From contig JABYQS010000030.1 in NCBI GenBank assembly GCA_022592435.1, forward strand, positions 124,001 through 188,000: DNA of 64,000 bases, in the 5' to 3' direction. The position numbers and the translations under genes were made by a program. This document shows, piece by piece, positions 11,201 to 23,923 of the stretch; within the stretch, counting starts at the first letter, position 1, and each line of letters opens with the position of its first letter. Under the pieces are notes generated by a model, which was given only the letters and a program-made list of their open reading frames with translations, did not search any database and was not told the DNA's origin. The stretch is from Cerioporus squamosus (Eukaryota; Basidiomycota; Agaricomycetes; Polyporales; Polyporaceae).

Positions 11201-13395
11201 TCGAGACCTTGCGATCGGCCTGGACCTCCGACCTCTGAGCGCGCCGTGCGCAGTCCGCGTCCGAGTCGTCCGAGTGCATTCGAGGGTGCACATCTCGAAG
11301 GTAAGTACCCGGTCACGACTGCTTTTGTCGTGGCTCGCGAGATGGATTCTCTGATCTTGGAGTCCGACTCTATCCGACTCCCGAGCGAGTCTGACTACAC
11401 AATTACATAAGTTTGTTCAGCATGACAATCCTGAGTCTGCCCCATCGGGACACGACTCCGAGTCGGGAGGCGTGTGCGCTGTACGAGATTGACGAACGTC
11501 GAAGATCAGCCGATCGTCAAGAGGCCGCGAGCCTCGAGGCAGGAGCGGGCTGATTGGTATGTCTGAGGGGCCTATATGCAGCTCGGGCGGACCGGGAGAT
11601 GGGGACCAGGGGCGAACGTTTACTTCTACCTGGACTCGGACGTCGGGCACGTTATCGGTACTCATGAGTCGGTCAAGGAGATTGCGGCCGCTGGAGTTTC
11701 GCGGACTGTTCAAAGTGAGGAAATTGACTTGGAGAGCCGGAGCTATACTCTAACTTACAGTGGTAAGCAGTAGGTACATATGTAGTACACTCTGATTTGT
11801 TAGTAGTAGTACCACGAACGCTGACTAGTAAGTACTGCGAGAGGTCTCCCGAACCTCTCCCGAGACGATATATTGAAAGAAGCGTCATAGCAGCCAGCGT
11901 GGGCACACGACGACCAAGAGAGTAGACCGTAGCACGCCTCGAGGCTCTTAAATCCGACGTCTTCTCTACTCCTGGTACTAGGTTCTCGCACCATAACCTT
12001 GGTCTTTGGGGGTTTGCCAGTGCGACTAAGGATATAATTGGCTCCGCGTCCACTGCGCGCGGGTGTCGAAATAGCTACAACGCGGCAACACTGGCATGTC
12101 GTAACGTTCGCGCCTGACTCCTGAACCCATTATGTCTGAACGCCTCGAGGCGAGCAGCGTGTATGTGCTACGCTGATACCAGTCCGACTCGGAGCTGCTA
12201 TGGCCATCGATATCGACGGCGTACGGTAGCCTTGCCGCGAGCGCGTCGGACGCCGAACAGAACAGAGCGAATGGAAGTCGTCCGAGTGGCACCCAGGACT
12301 CAAGTACTCAAGCTCAAGACGCATCACACGTCGACGCAACTGAATGTTGCACCGCGCGTACGGTAGGCAGCCGAACTCTCCGAGTCCTGAACGTGCTACT
12401 CGACGTCGCAGAACCCGAAGAACCCGAAAGAGACCGAATCTTCGGCTTGAGCTTCTTCGCAGCCTCGAGGCTCGCAAATGTCCCACTGCAGTGCCGGGAC
12501 GGCGGCGCACTGGCACGTACTGTACGGCTCTAAATTGATGATACATCTGCCCCTGTCTTAGCCTAACGTTACACACCACAGCGGCTCGGACACAATCACT
12601 GTCGGCGTACTCAGTGCTCCTGGAGGGAACGCTTCGCGGACGGGCAAGGTTGGCTAAACGATTTACAAGGTTTTGGGGCTTCCGACGGGGAGACCGGGGT
12701 AACCGCGGCCAGACGGGTGCGCCGACTCGGAGGAGACGAATAGCGCACTGGGTGCCATCTGCGGCAACCATACGGCGACGCCGCTGAAGGCGGTCTCGCA
12801 CGCCCTGAGTGCGTTCGAGATGATCTGTGTACAGATGATGTCGTTGATGTACTCACAGCACGGTGTACAACATGCGTACTCACAGTTGACAACGACAGCT
12901 CCGAGAGCTCCACCCAGGTTCAGGTTCCGGTGCGCACAAAGATACGCCGGGCCCCGCTGGCCCTTGTCAACTGAACGCGGAGCCAGCATGCTCCCGCGGC
13001 ATGCATGTCCTTCTACTCCTCACCGCCTCCGCTCCTTGGACTTCACCGACTTCGTGGACGAGGGGCGGCCGATGGCGGGGGATGCGTGCCAGACGTCCCA
13101 TGTCCACGGCCGACTGAGGTCGCCGACAGTAAGCTCGAAGCATTACAGCCTAGGTACATAGCTGTCGGTCAGAGTCTCCGTCCCGTCGGTACAGGGGCGC
13201 TTGTGCTCGCCGTCGGGGGTGGGTGCCGGTCGGTCGAGCCTCGAGGAAATCCATTCGCCCTCCATGTTCGAGTCCCCATATTCTGACGATGGAACGTGCG
13301 TCGGCCCCGAGATTGCAGCACCGACTCCCGGCTCCCGACGCGGACGAACGCGGATGCATTGCACCGTGACTGCGCGCAGCTGCGAGTCGACGCAA

Positions 13396-13425
13396 GTCCC
13401 CGAGTCCCGAGTCCCGAGTCCCGAG
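13396..13425. repeat. short tandem repeat of cgagtcc
   Basis: The unit cgagtcc is repeated about four times in tandem within the gene-poor stretch. It is too short to suggest function. Confidence 0.8.
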
Positions 13426-13872
13426 GAATTGCAAGATCGTAGTAAGTACATACTAGTACTGCGGGACCGGCGATCGAGCGTGACGGTGACAGGCCTAGTC
13501 ATAGCTATAGGGGGTTCGAAATCGTCGAATCTTCGAACGCGTTTGTGTCCCAGAATAAGTACGGTGAGGGTGAGACAAGTATGGAGCTGCGGCCGCTGAC
13601 CAATAATATTGGGGTGCATACCAGTACCAGCACCAGCACTTGTTGCCTGTATCACGTTCTAGTACTATATTCTTGACCGGGCCCGACTTCGGGGTGCCAG
13701 TACTAGTGCCACCGACGGTGACGGTGAGCAGATTGAGCAGAATGAACTTGGCGTCGGGTAAGTAGCCCGTACTTATCGACAATGGGTGGCGGCCGCCGGC
13801 GTGCGCGATCGCAGGTGGCGGCGGCGGAGGGCGGCGGGACGATCGACTCTAAAAGTACTTACATACACCGAC

Positions 13873-13893
13873 GCATGCGCATGCCGCATGCGC
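13873..13893. repeat. interleaved palindromic gcatgcgc repeats
   Basis: gcatgcgc occurs at 13873 and again at 13886, with its reverse complement gcgcatgc overlapping at 13877. The cluster could form a hairpin. No role is known. Confidence 0.6.
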
Positions 13894-16333
13894 ACATGTG
13901 TTCCCGTCGGTCGGGGAGACCAGGGGCGGAGAGCTGGCCCGGAGGAGCGGTAATCTAGCGAATATCATGCATCAGCCTACAGGTCCTACAGGCTACCAGG
14001 GTACATACTAGTACATATAACTTGTGACATACTGTACCAGGCCGGTTTGAGAGCCCGCCGCGGGGTGAATTGTTGGTGCGGGATACCGGACGAGATAGAC
14101 TCGCGTTAGCGTTTGAGTGCTACTAGTGTGGATGACAGCCACTTGAGCCACCTGGGTCTCATGAGTCTGACGTCTCGGGATGACGTCCGACGGAGAGCTG
14201 CAGTTGAGAGCGCGACGATGGTCGCGCAGTACGTACGAGAAAGACAAGGACACTACACTAGTACACACGAGGCGACTGCGTGATTTGCAGCGGACCAGGA
14301 GACCGCCGTGCTGAACATACTGTTCTATATGTTGCCTCCATCATGCGACCCTGCGCGACTTGCAATTGACTTGCGATGCTGCAGTGGCTAGAAGTACATC
14401 GGGAACAGACCCTAGGCCTCCGTGTGCGCTCCGAGGGTCCCATGAGGCTCAGGTAGACTCGAACCGCGCTGGTGCCGACGCGCCTGTCGGACGAGATGGT
14501 CGGTCATGAGCACTGACCACAAGACCACGCAGTCGCTCTTTCCCCGCGACACATGTCGGTTGCAACCGTCAAACTCGCAAGTTCTCTTCGGGATCTATGC
14601 AATGCAACGCTGCAGTCCGGTGACTAGCGCACAAGCTCCAAGTGAGTACATACGTACGTACTCGAGAGATGGCGACATACCGAGTTTGCAGGCACGAGCT
14701 GATGATGTGCACGGCGCCGGCGGTGCATTATGCATTACGCGTTATTGCCCTGGCAGAGAAGATACGCCAGCGGCCACCATAAATATGAATGATGGGAGTT
14801 CTGTATGTGGCGTTAGCCTAGGGTGCCACCCGCCGCCGGTCACTAGACACGGGACGGGACAGGGCCAAGGCGAGATACGGTACGTCGTTGACTCGGCTGG
14901 AGTCCGACGCCCGGCAACCCTCGTCGTCACCAGGGCGGGAGCGGATATATGCAGTTGCAGCGGCGCTGTGCGATGAGGGCCACTTCCGCCCTTGAGCCTC
15001 TTCGTTCTCGAGTCCTGGTCGCAAGAGAGTTCAGGCTTCCTATGAATATAGAGCGAGGGTACACAGCTGACGACAGGGCGGCGACTTGCGTGCAGACTCG
15101 GGCTGCAGCTGCGCGGACTCGCGAATCCCGGGAACTGGAACTGCGCCCTTCCCAGCGGCGAGCAACCCTGGCAGACCTGCATCGGCTTCTGGACGAAGGC
15201 GCGGTCGGGCATGTGCGCGGGAGGGAGAATCGCGGGAGGAGGATTGGAGTTGCGGTCGTCAGGCAGCGCGACGGCGGCGGAGTGTTTCCATGCGTCGAGG
15301 CGGCAGGGAGGATCGTCACTGTCAGCAGGCTCGAGGACGTGGAGCGGCGTGAAGTGCAGCGCAGACGAAGTGGAGAAGAGAGGAGCATCAGCTGAGCCGC
15401 GAGCGGGGGTGGGATCGCTGCGAGCAGGGCAGGCCTCTTGCTTGCCTCGGTGTCCGTCGCTGCGCATGCCGTCGACGTCGTCTTCCCTGCGATGCGCGTC
15501 GTGGCGTCGACAGCGACAGGCCCACTTTTGCAGAAGCGGAGCCGAGGGCAGCAGAAACCCAAGCAGGCCGAGTGCGCTGAGCGGCCGCTGCGGATGGCGG
15601 GCGGCGGGAGCGCAGCGCGCCCAGCAGACGCGGTCGCGGAGAGATGACGCAGTGACGGAGCAAGCTCGGTGGCAGATCTGGACGGGCGGAGGCGCGCATT
15701 CCAGAGGCGGTAAAGTGGGTGGCGTGATGGGGTAGACACCGCCCAACGCTACCCGAAGGGGGTGTGAAGGATCCAGAAGAACGGACGGCCTGGGCCTGTG
15801 TCCAGCACAGTGGGTCGCGACGGGATAGGGAACGGGTGTGATCATGGGGCCCGTCCGTGCGAGAGAGAAGCAGCGTCCCCAGAGCGCGGCTGTGGGCCTG
15901 GGAGTGCGTCGTGTGCTGTGCGCTATTCTGGCTGAACTGTGCGCAGGATGCCGGGGCAGACGACGGCGAGGCAGGAGGGGGAGGGCGTGAGAGGCTGGGC
16001 ATGGGGGGCGGGAATGGCGGGAGAAGGCGGGCGGGGCGGGAGGCGGGACGAGATAAGGGGCGATCGGGGATCTCGATTGAAATTGAAATGGACAGATGGG
16101 CGGCTGTGTCTGGACGAGAGTCGAGCTCGCTTAGCTGCGAGTGCGTCCACCCTCCTCAGCCACGGTCAGCGATCCTCTGGCAGTCTCCGAGCCCGGTCAC
16201 GCCCAACCTCTGCACTGGTCACGCCCGAAGCAGGCTCACATCACACCCGCAACGCCTTCCGTCTCTTCTACCTCCAACCTTATTTCTCCTAGTCTCTATC
16301 TCCCTCCCTCCTCCACCACGCCCCGCCCGAGCC

Positions 16334-19300
16334 ATGCATCCGCCCCAGGACGACCCCGTCACCGTGCACGGTCTCCAGTATCCCCCCTCCTTCCTCGATG
16401 CCCTCCCCGTCCTTCGCCCGCGTCCCGAGCCCCATCCGCCCATACGCGCCATCACCGTCGACCAGTTCTCCGACCTCCATCTCTCCTACCTTACCACCCA
16501 TGCCCCCGATCACGTCCTCTTCCCCTTCCTCCACGGCCTTGAAGGCGACAATGAGGCTCAGAACTCCTTCTTCGCCTCCACCCGCCCAAGAGGCGACGTT
16601 CCTCGCTTCAGAGGCCTCGTCTGGGTCGCGTGTGATGACGACGAGGACGACCTCTGCGACGTCGACGACCTCGAGGATGACGACGACGACTACTCCACCA
16701 CATCCTCTCTAGACTCCTTCGGTCCTACCGACCTCGAGGAGGACGTTGCCATGCAGCTCGACCCCACCGTCGAGGGCCCGATGGTGAGTGGCTGCCCACC
16801 GCCTGAGCCACTCGAGAAGATCCCTGTCCCTCCTCCTCCCGTCCCGTTCACCGCTGGGCACCTCCCTCCATCCTCCTCCACGCACACCAAGCCCTCTACG
16901 CTCACTTCAAGCTTCCGCGCGCGCGACCTCCTCCGCACGCGCACAGAAAGCGACGGAACGCCGGCGAATGTCTTTGTCGAACCGAAGATCCCGGACGGGA
17001 TCAGCCTGCGCAATTTCGGGATCCAAGTGGTGAGTACTCGTTGTCCTCCCTCGTCTGCCGTCAGCGGGACCTCTCGGGTGTGCGGGTGCGCGAGGCGAGA
17101 CGAAGAAGCAAGGTGAAACACCTACGGCTTAATTGTCGCGTATGTCACACCGCTCCGCTATGGAAGGGAAGCCGCGTGCGGACATTGCGGGGTCTTTCAG
17201 GGAACCTTGCTGCGCGGGCATTCCGCATCTCAGACTCTCCACTTGCGTCCGAATCTGTCTCGCAGATCATTCCCGTGCGGCCTCGTGCCTGTCTGGTATG
17301 TGCTTATTGCGATTCGGAGGTATGCGAGACTCGCCTCGGTCTCCTCCGTTCGATCCTGGTACATGCGCTTCTCTGTTTCGCGAGGCCGTATCTGCATGTC
17401 TAGAGCTGTTCGCTCATTGTTTGCTGTCCGTTATAGCCAATATATGCGACCTTGTCCGACATTGTTGTCTACTCTCCTCGTGGCATGACCCGCTCTGCCA
17501 TCGCCGTCGCCGAGAAGTTCAAGCAGGCGGTAGAGATCAAGTACCAGGAGCGTCGTGCTCGCTGCCCTTCCCCCGATGCCCTTGTCCGCTATAATGTTTT
17601 CGTGCTTGACGCATCTTCGTCTGAGCTCGCCGAGAAGGTCCCACATCTTGTCGTGCGTACTGAGGATGCCTACCCTTCCGGTGCGCACACAGACGGCACC
17701 GACGCACACACTCACGGCGAGGAGCTCGACGAGACCGCTAACCCTCTCCGCGCGAATACGATCGACTTCGCTCAGCGCGAGAAGGACGAGATGCGCGACC
17801 TCACGCAGGCCTCTGAGATCGTTTCTGTCGTCGACCCTGCCTCTCATGTCGACGTCGACGCTCTCGCCGGGACGAACACGGCCACTCACTGGGAGCCCAC
17901 AGCGGGTCAGATCTTCCTTGGGAACTCTAACGATGTCCCTCTACCTCCAGACCGTCGCATCCGCATGCGTACTGTCCGCGGCGACGACGATGACGACGAT
18001 GCCTTTGACTGGCGGACAAACGATCCTAGCCAGGGTTACGGATATGATCTCTGCATCGAGTGTCACGACTACGCCCCTTTTCCTACGTCTGCTCACCTGC
18101 GAGCTGCTGAGGAGCACATGCGTATCCTCGAGAAGCGATGGATAGAGCGGTGCGTTTCTGACATGGACGGTGGCGACTCGAAAGATCCCCTTCCTCCACG
18201 TCCGCCACCCAATGCATCCCACGTCGTCCACCTACCGTTCCCCAGCTCTCCTGCATCGTCCGTTGTCACTGTAAACACCCTGCTCCCCTTCATCCACTTC
18301 CTCGAGAGACTCATCCAGCCCGTCGACGGCTCGCTCACCTTCGAGACTGCGAACGAGCAGCTGCATCCTCCCCGGCCACAGAACGGATTCGATTCTTCCA
18401 GTCGCCACAACTCCAACTCTTTCATGCCGAGTTCTCTTCCTCCACCGAGCTCGTTCCCGACGTCCTTCTTTCCCTCGTCTCCCTCATCACCGCAGTCCGC
18501 ATACACTCGCGTGCGCTCGACGTCCGCGACCTTCCTCCCAGCCTCGTCACCAGCCACCCCCGTTTCCACGTCTCCCACGTCAGGCCTTCCCGTGCCCCTG
18601 CGAACACGTCCCGCGAAGATCTTGATCTACTCAGCGGACGGGTACACCGAGTCTTCGGTCCTCGCGTTGTGCATTCTGATGGCCTTGCGGTCGACCTCGC
18701 TCCCAGAGGCATATCTCGCGCTCCAGGTCGAGAAGCGCCGCAGCTTCTTTGTGTACCAGAGCGATCTGGGCGTGCTCAGGCGCGTCGAGGCACGGCTCGA
18801 GAAGGACCGCGCCGCACACAGCCAGCAGCAGATCCAGGCACACGCACATGCACACCCCTCGCCATTGCAGGGTGACGCGTCGATCTGGAGCAGGTCTCTC
18901 GGGCACGCGTCCGGGCGGTCCGTGACGTTTGCGAATCCGCCCGTGGTGAAGAGCAACAACAACAACGACGACGGCAACGATGGAGGCAACGGGGCCGAGC
19001 TGGGGGACATCCCGACGGGCGTGAGTGCGCCGGCTGCGACGGCGGCGATGCACCCGCTGCGGTCGCGCTCGGAGTCGAACGCGGACCCGAGCTTGAGCGT
19101 GCAGCAGGTGCATGTCCCTGGACGGCCGAGGGCACATACGATGCCGCCGACGCGGGTGCCGCCGTGGAGGGACCACCAGGTGTGGTTCAACGACCCGCGG
19201 TTCGACGGGAGCTTCCCGAGTCGCGTGCTGCCGTTCTTGTACCTGGGCAACTTGTGAGTGTTTCTGTGCTCTTCTGTGTTGCGTGAAGTCATAGGTTCTC

Positions 19301-20141
19301 ATGTCGTGTTCCTCCCCTCCCCTCCCCTCTCCACCCTGTCTGCGTCCGCCGGGTCGTGCCTCCGTCGTCTAGGAACCACGCGTCGAATGCGTTCATGCTG
19401 CACGCGCTCGGGATCACGCACGTCGTGTCCGTGGGCGAGTGCGCGCTCGTGCCCCCGCCGCACCTCGAACACGCGAATGCGAACGGAGCGGCTCCGACGG
19501 GCCCGACGTGCACGCTGCCGAGCCCCGGGGCGCACTTCGTGCCGGGCAAAGGGCCGGGCGGGCAGGGCTCGCTGTGGATCGAGGAGCGGGAGGGGCGGAT
19601 CAAGGTGCTGGACATCAAGGGCGTGTGCGACGACGGGATCGACACGCTGGAGCCGCAGCTGGAGCCGATCTGCGAGTGGATCGACCGGGCGAGGGAGGAG
19701 GGCGGGAGGGTGCTCGTGCACTGCCGGGTGGGGGTGTCGCGGAGCGCGACTGTCACGGTGCGTCTGTCGCTTTGTTTTTGTTTTGTTTTGTTTTTTTGTT
19801 CCGTCCGTCCAGAGTCGAGAGCTGACTTGCGTGCGTGCGTGCTGCAGATCGCGTATGTGATGAAGCACCTGTCGCTGCCGCTGGTGGACGCGTACCTCAT
19901 CGTGCGCTCGCGGCGGCTGTCGGTGCTGATCCAGCCGAACATGCGGCTGCTGTACAACCTGCTCGGGTGGGAGATCAAGCTCGCGAGGGAGCGCGCGGAG
20001 CGTGCGCTCGCGGGCGTCGAGGAGCAGGAGCAGAGGGAGGCGCGGATGAAGACGCGGATGCGGAACGAGCTCGCGCGCGCGCTGAACTGGCCGTACCTGG
20101 CGAAGGAGGTGCACGCGCTGAACGAGAAGTATCTGCATTGA
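16334..20141 (+). CDS. PPS1: PPS1-type dual-specificity protein phosphatase
   Basis: Exons 16334-17029, 17437-19253, 19373-19757 and 19848-20141 give 1063 residues; every junction is GT-AG and in frame. The product is a dual-specificity phosphatase of the fungal Pps1 family, which dephosphorylates Ser/Thr and Tyr residues and has been linked to cell-cycle control in yeast. The N-terminal half contains the family segment PIYATLSDIVVYSPRG (after intron 1) and an acidic stretch in exon 1. The catalytic domain is C-terminal: SRVLPFLYLGNLNHASNAF, then the general-acid loop region KGVCDDGID, then the signature HCRVGVSRSATV with the catalytic Cys at about residue 955. The length is larger than yeast Pps1 (about 800) owing to low-complexity Ser/Pro linkers. 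The start at 16334 is the first Met of the conserved-looking part; the frame stays open upstream to 15857. Intron 1 (407 nt) is unusually long. Confidence 0.9.
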
Positions 20142-21110
20142 GCGCGTTCGGGGTGAGGTTTTGCAAGTCCTCGCTTCTGCACATACCGCACATCCATGCA
20201 TGCCCGCCGCCTGTCTCGTCTGGTACATACACACTTGCCCCATTGCTGCAATTCCCCTCCCCGTTTCCATCGCGGTCGTCATGGTTCATCGTCCTCGCTG
20301 TTTCCAACCTCGCCTCTTGAGTCTTGTCGGTATGCCTCAGCGGACTGCTACTGTTGTCCCCTGCCTACCCTGTACTCTACGCATCTCGTTTGCTGCTGTT
20401 CCTGTTCCTGTCCCTGCTCATCCCCATCCCCATCCCTGCCGTAGTTTCTCGTTCTCGTTCTCGTTGTCGTTCTCGGTCTCGTTCTTGTGCACGTGCGTAC
20501 GTACTCGAGCCAAGTCATCGCGGAAGTCCAAGTCTGGAAGTTGTACATCATCATCCCGCTGTAATTATTGTATTCGTATCCTTCCTCCCCCGGCCATCCA
20601 CCGCTGTGCAGATCATTTCCGACATTTTGTTCCTTCCCTGATCCTCGATCCCCGAGATCTCTGCTCTTGCTTCTTGCCTTGTCGCGCCCTCTCTTGCCTC
20701 GCCGCTTGCGACCCGTCGTCCCTACGTGATACACGATACATACATGGCTCGGGGAGCCCGTGCACGCACTGTATATGATTAGAATATTGATCCCGGAATA
20801 ATGTGTGGTGTTTTTTGCGCCGTCGCGTCGTCTTTGTGACTAGTCTCTGCTCTCCATGCTGATACTTGGGAGAGGCCGGCTCGGAGATGTTGGTTGCGTG
20901 CATCGGTTGTATGAGTGGAATGGGAGGCTCGGGGAGCTGAGATGGATCGCTGAATTGGAGGTATACCAGTACATACGCATACGCATAACGCGACGAGTCT
21001 GAGATGCGCATGATGATACATATCTCTCGCAGAGCTGCGCAGCTCTGTCAATGATGATCTCACGGTGGTGTCATTCATGAGCCCTATGGTATTAGTAGTA
21101 CTGCGCGATC
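20142..21110. other. intergenic region between PPS1 and MDR copy B2
   Basis: This is the 3' flank of PPS1, markedly pyrimidine-rich on the plus strand, followed by about 400 bases with no gene signal. The genes on both sides converge here. Confidence 0.5.
20446..20486. repeat. ctcgtt-type microsatellite
   Basis: Imperfect tandem repeats of tctcgt and related hexamers lie in the pyrimidine-rich 3' flank of PPS1, preceded by imperfect repeats of tcccca and ttcctg. Confidence 0.7.
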
Positions 21111-22580
21111 TCAAGGAGTCTCCTGAGGACGGGCGACGAGCTTGGTCGCGCTGACTTTGCCCGCTTCGAGCCTCGCGAGTCCGGCCGGGATGCCTGCGAG
21201 GCCGTTCGGTACGACCTCGACCTTGTTCGGCTGTGTCAACGCGTCCACTGTCAGCCAGGACGCTCTCCACTCTCAAACCTGGCACACTGACCTTGATGAT
21301 GCCCTCCTCGAGCCACTCCGTGAGCTGCGCGTACAGCTGCTCGCCGCACGCCCTGGTGTCCGGGAAGTGCACGTTCCCGGCGACGCCCGAGACGCGCTTC
21401 CCGTCCTCGGGCTTCTTGACCCCTCGGCGGGGATGACGTCCGGCAGGACGAGCACCACGTTTGCGCCCGGGGCCGCGGCCTGGTACGCGAGCACCTGGGT
21501 CTCGGGGAGCGCGATGGCGTCGAAGACGAGCTCGAGCGTGCGAGCTTGGGGAGCTCGGCGAGGACGGCGGAGGGCGGGAGGGCGCGGTCGACGATGTGCG
21601 TGGCGCCGAGGGAGGTGAGGTAGGCGGTGTTGTGCGGGGAGGCGGTGGTGATGATGGGCGAGAAGCTGGCGAGCTTGGCGACCTGGATGGCTGGCGGGCG
21701 GGCGGGCAGTAAGTATGGGTATGTATGAGCTCTGGGGATGGTCGACGAGAATATGCACGTACCATATTGCCCGACGGAGGACGCGCCGCCGATGATGAAG
21801 GCGGCCTTGCCGGCGTATTTGGTCGTGCCGCCTTCGGCCCAGGGAGGGGTGAGGCGGGCGGATTTGTCGGAGGTAGTGGTGTAGCGCAGGGATTTGTCCT
21901 GGTTCGGGGCGTGGTTGTAGAGCGCGAGCACGACGGTGGCCAGGCCGAGCGGGACGGAGGCGGCCTCGTCGAACGAGATGTTGTCCGGGATCTGCACAAC
22001 CGAGTCGGCCAGCGTGCCATTGAACACCAGCTGCGGGAGGGCGAGGACTGCGGACTCACCTTCGCCGCGATCGCGGCCGGCACCAGACAGTACTGCTGGA
22101 AGGTTGCGTATTCGTTGGCGAAGAAGCCCTGGAAGAGGCTATGCGTCCGTAGACAGTCAGATGAAGCCTCGTTCTTCGAGCCATGGCATGCTGCTGCGCC
22201 TTCTGTCCTTCCTTTCCTTCTCGCACGACTCACGACCATACGCAACTCCGCGCAGAAGGCAACCCCGGACGAAGTAGCAGCGAAGCGTATACGATCACAT
22301 GGGCCGTGCATACGTACATCTTGTCCCCTTTGACGAGCGTGGTGACGTCCGCACCGACCTCTTCGACGATCCCTGCGCCATCCGAGCCGGATATGAAGGG
22401 GTACGACGGGATGAAGGCAGAGAACTGCGAGTCGACGATCTTCCAGTCGACTGGGTTCAGCGCTGCTAATAGGACCTTCACGAGGACGTCCTTGGGACCC
22501 GGGCGTGGGAAGGGGGCTTCACCGACGACCCACTCGCCTGCGCGAGCGGTGAGGTACAGGGCTTTCTGCGTTCCGGACAT
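21111..22580 (-). pseudogene. MDR copy B2 with two indels
   Basis: All five exons of a B-type MDR gene are present: 22580-22318, 22138-22060, 21991-21763, 21690-21292 and 21230-21111. Splice sites match B1, and four exon lengths are identical to it (263, 79, 229 and 120). The fourth exon is 399 nt instead of 407. Compared with B1, a 10-base stretch is missing just after the codons for LAELPKLA, and two extra bases are present before the codons for VKKPEDGKR. The net change of minus eight does not restore frame, so the C-terminal third is read out of frame between and after the lesions. The N-terminal part (MSGTQKALYL, GSDGAGIVEEVG, GGASSVGQY) is undamaged. It is either a recent pseudogene or an assembly error; the 10-base loss is not a typical homopolymer error. 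Confidence 0.85.
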
Positions 22581-22684
22581 GGGGGCTAGTAGAAGATGGA
22601 TGGTAGCGGGCGGGGAAGACCGTGGGGTCGGATAGACTTGCAACGTCGGCGTGGATCGTGTTGCTGAAAATAAGTATCGCCAGG

Positions 22685-23120
22685 ACCCTATCTCATCTCG
22701 TCACCTTATGCGAGGATGTGCGAGATATTCATCGCAGTGTCGCCAGTGTGAGACGCATCGGAGTTGGGGTGGCTCTCACCTGCAGCTCACTCGTCTCCAG
22801 GCCATAGACGGTATGGTTAAGTCCTCGCTTGGGAACATCGGGCTCGAAGGAAGTGATGGCACGTCCCTGATGAGTAAGTATGGTTGGCGACATCGGACAT
22901 AGCTGATAACCCAGATCGCTGACAAATGGATCTCGGAGCACAGTCTAAAGGTGGGGCAAGATGGTCAGAACGTCTGATGGGGATGGACACGCTTTGCTTC
23001 CGTTGTCCTGTGCAGTACAATGTCCGGTGGCTGCGCCACTTCTACCCAGTTCCCTTCAATTCCACATCAGCGTACGTCCAATACTCGAGCGTTCGATCAC
23101 TTACTACGAGAACTCATTGG
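22685..23120 (+). repeat. duplicated upstream module, copy 2
   Basis: This lies upstream of B2 (transcribed leftward) and matches 2515-2965 in inverted orientation over more than 400 bases, with short indels. Shared words include cgctttgcttccgttgtcct and ggtggctgcgccacttct. The position relative to the B gene is the same in both copies. The segment has no convincing protein-coding character. Confidence 0.75.
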
Positions 23121-23544
23121 GCTTTCAGACCTGTAGTAGTCTTTTGCGAAGGATCACTTGCAGAACAGGAGGTCGCAGTGGCACATGCAGATTGCTTACA
23201 AACGCGCAATGCCACCGACCAACCACCGACGATACATAGATTGAACGGGGACCGAGCACCACAGCTGCTGATGCACTTGGTGTCCATTGCTCAGCTGTTA
23301 AGAACGGAGGTCAAACACGGACACCTCGCTCATCGCTGCAACTCACCTCGTGTACAACCCATATCGAGCGGCGTTCGTTTGGAAGGCTTTGGCAAGTATA
23401 GTGATAATATTTGGCGACTCAATACTCAATTCAAAGTCGACGACGGCTCCTTCTGGGTGCCGGCTGCAGGGAAGTGAGCGTGCCTTGCTAATATACAATA
23501 CCCCTCACAAGGCGTGTCCTTCGGAGAGGCAGTAGGCGTATTCA

Positions 23545-23615
23545 GTCAGCTTGCCACTGAACCGCGCACAGGGTATCCTCGGAGGAGAGGGAGCGGTCGA
23601 GGATGTAAGGTCAAA
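23545..23615 (-). pseudogene. MDR relic r2 (exon fragment)
   Basis: On the minus strand this short stretch reads THVLDRSLSSED, the counterpart of SLGATHVLDRSLSPEA in A2 and of the matching stretch in C1. Nothing recognisable of the MDR gene extends to either side. It appears to be a small remnant of another copy close to C2, or of an exchange between copies. Confidence 0.45.
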
Positions 23616-23923
23616 CAAGGGAAGTGTTCAACTTCCTTGAGCTGAAGTGACGCTGTGATGACTTCGTGTAACAACCTCCGGTTAGTATGCAACGATGCGG
23701 ACATGCTTCTTTGCAGCGCGCTGTCGGCGATGCCGCTTCTAGTGTTGCGCCCAACGCAGATCATGATTCACATGCCGGGATCTGTCAGTTGCTGAGATAC
23801 TTATTCAGACAAAAGGTGATCGTACCTCGTCCAACTCCACAACCAACGTTGTTTGTGCTATAAACTCACGCAACTCTCTCCAGAGACTAGGACCCACCGC
23901 AGACAGCCCCTCAGACGCCATCT

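Larger units (their letters stand above)
8219..16333. other. 8 kb gene-poor stretch
   Basis: Long frames occur on both strands (for example 14742-15845 minus), but they overlap heavily, are Arg/Ser/Pro-rich and carry no domain I recognise, as expected for GC-rich noncoding DNA. Short words such as gtacatac, tactagtac and agtacttac recur through the stretch. No terminal repeats, transposase or reverse transcriptase motifs were seen. The right-hand end must contain the PPS1 promoter. Confidence 0.5.

Noticed and set aside
12130..12801. 223-codon minus-strand frame in the gene-poor stretch
   Set aside because: Extremely Arg-rich, no domain, and mirrored by frames on the other strand; a compositional artefact.
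14742..15845. 367-codon open frame on the minus strand
   Set aside because: It overlaps equally long frames on both strands, is Arg/Ser/Pro-rich without any motif, and its length is explained by high GC content.
15857..16333. 5' extension of PPS1 upstream of 16334
   Set aside because: The frame is open, but the predicted residues are low-complexity and unlike the family. The Met at 16334 is followed by sequence of normal coding composition.
8219..16333. Transposable element or LTR pair in the gene-poor stretch
   Set aside because: No long direct or inverted repeats, target-site duplications or transposase/reverse transcriptase motifs were seen by eye. Absence is not proven without a repeat search.
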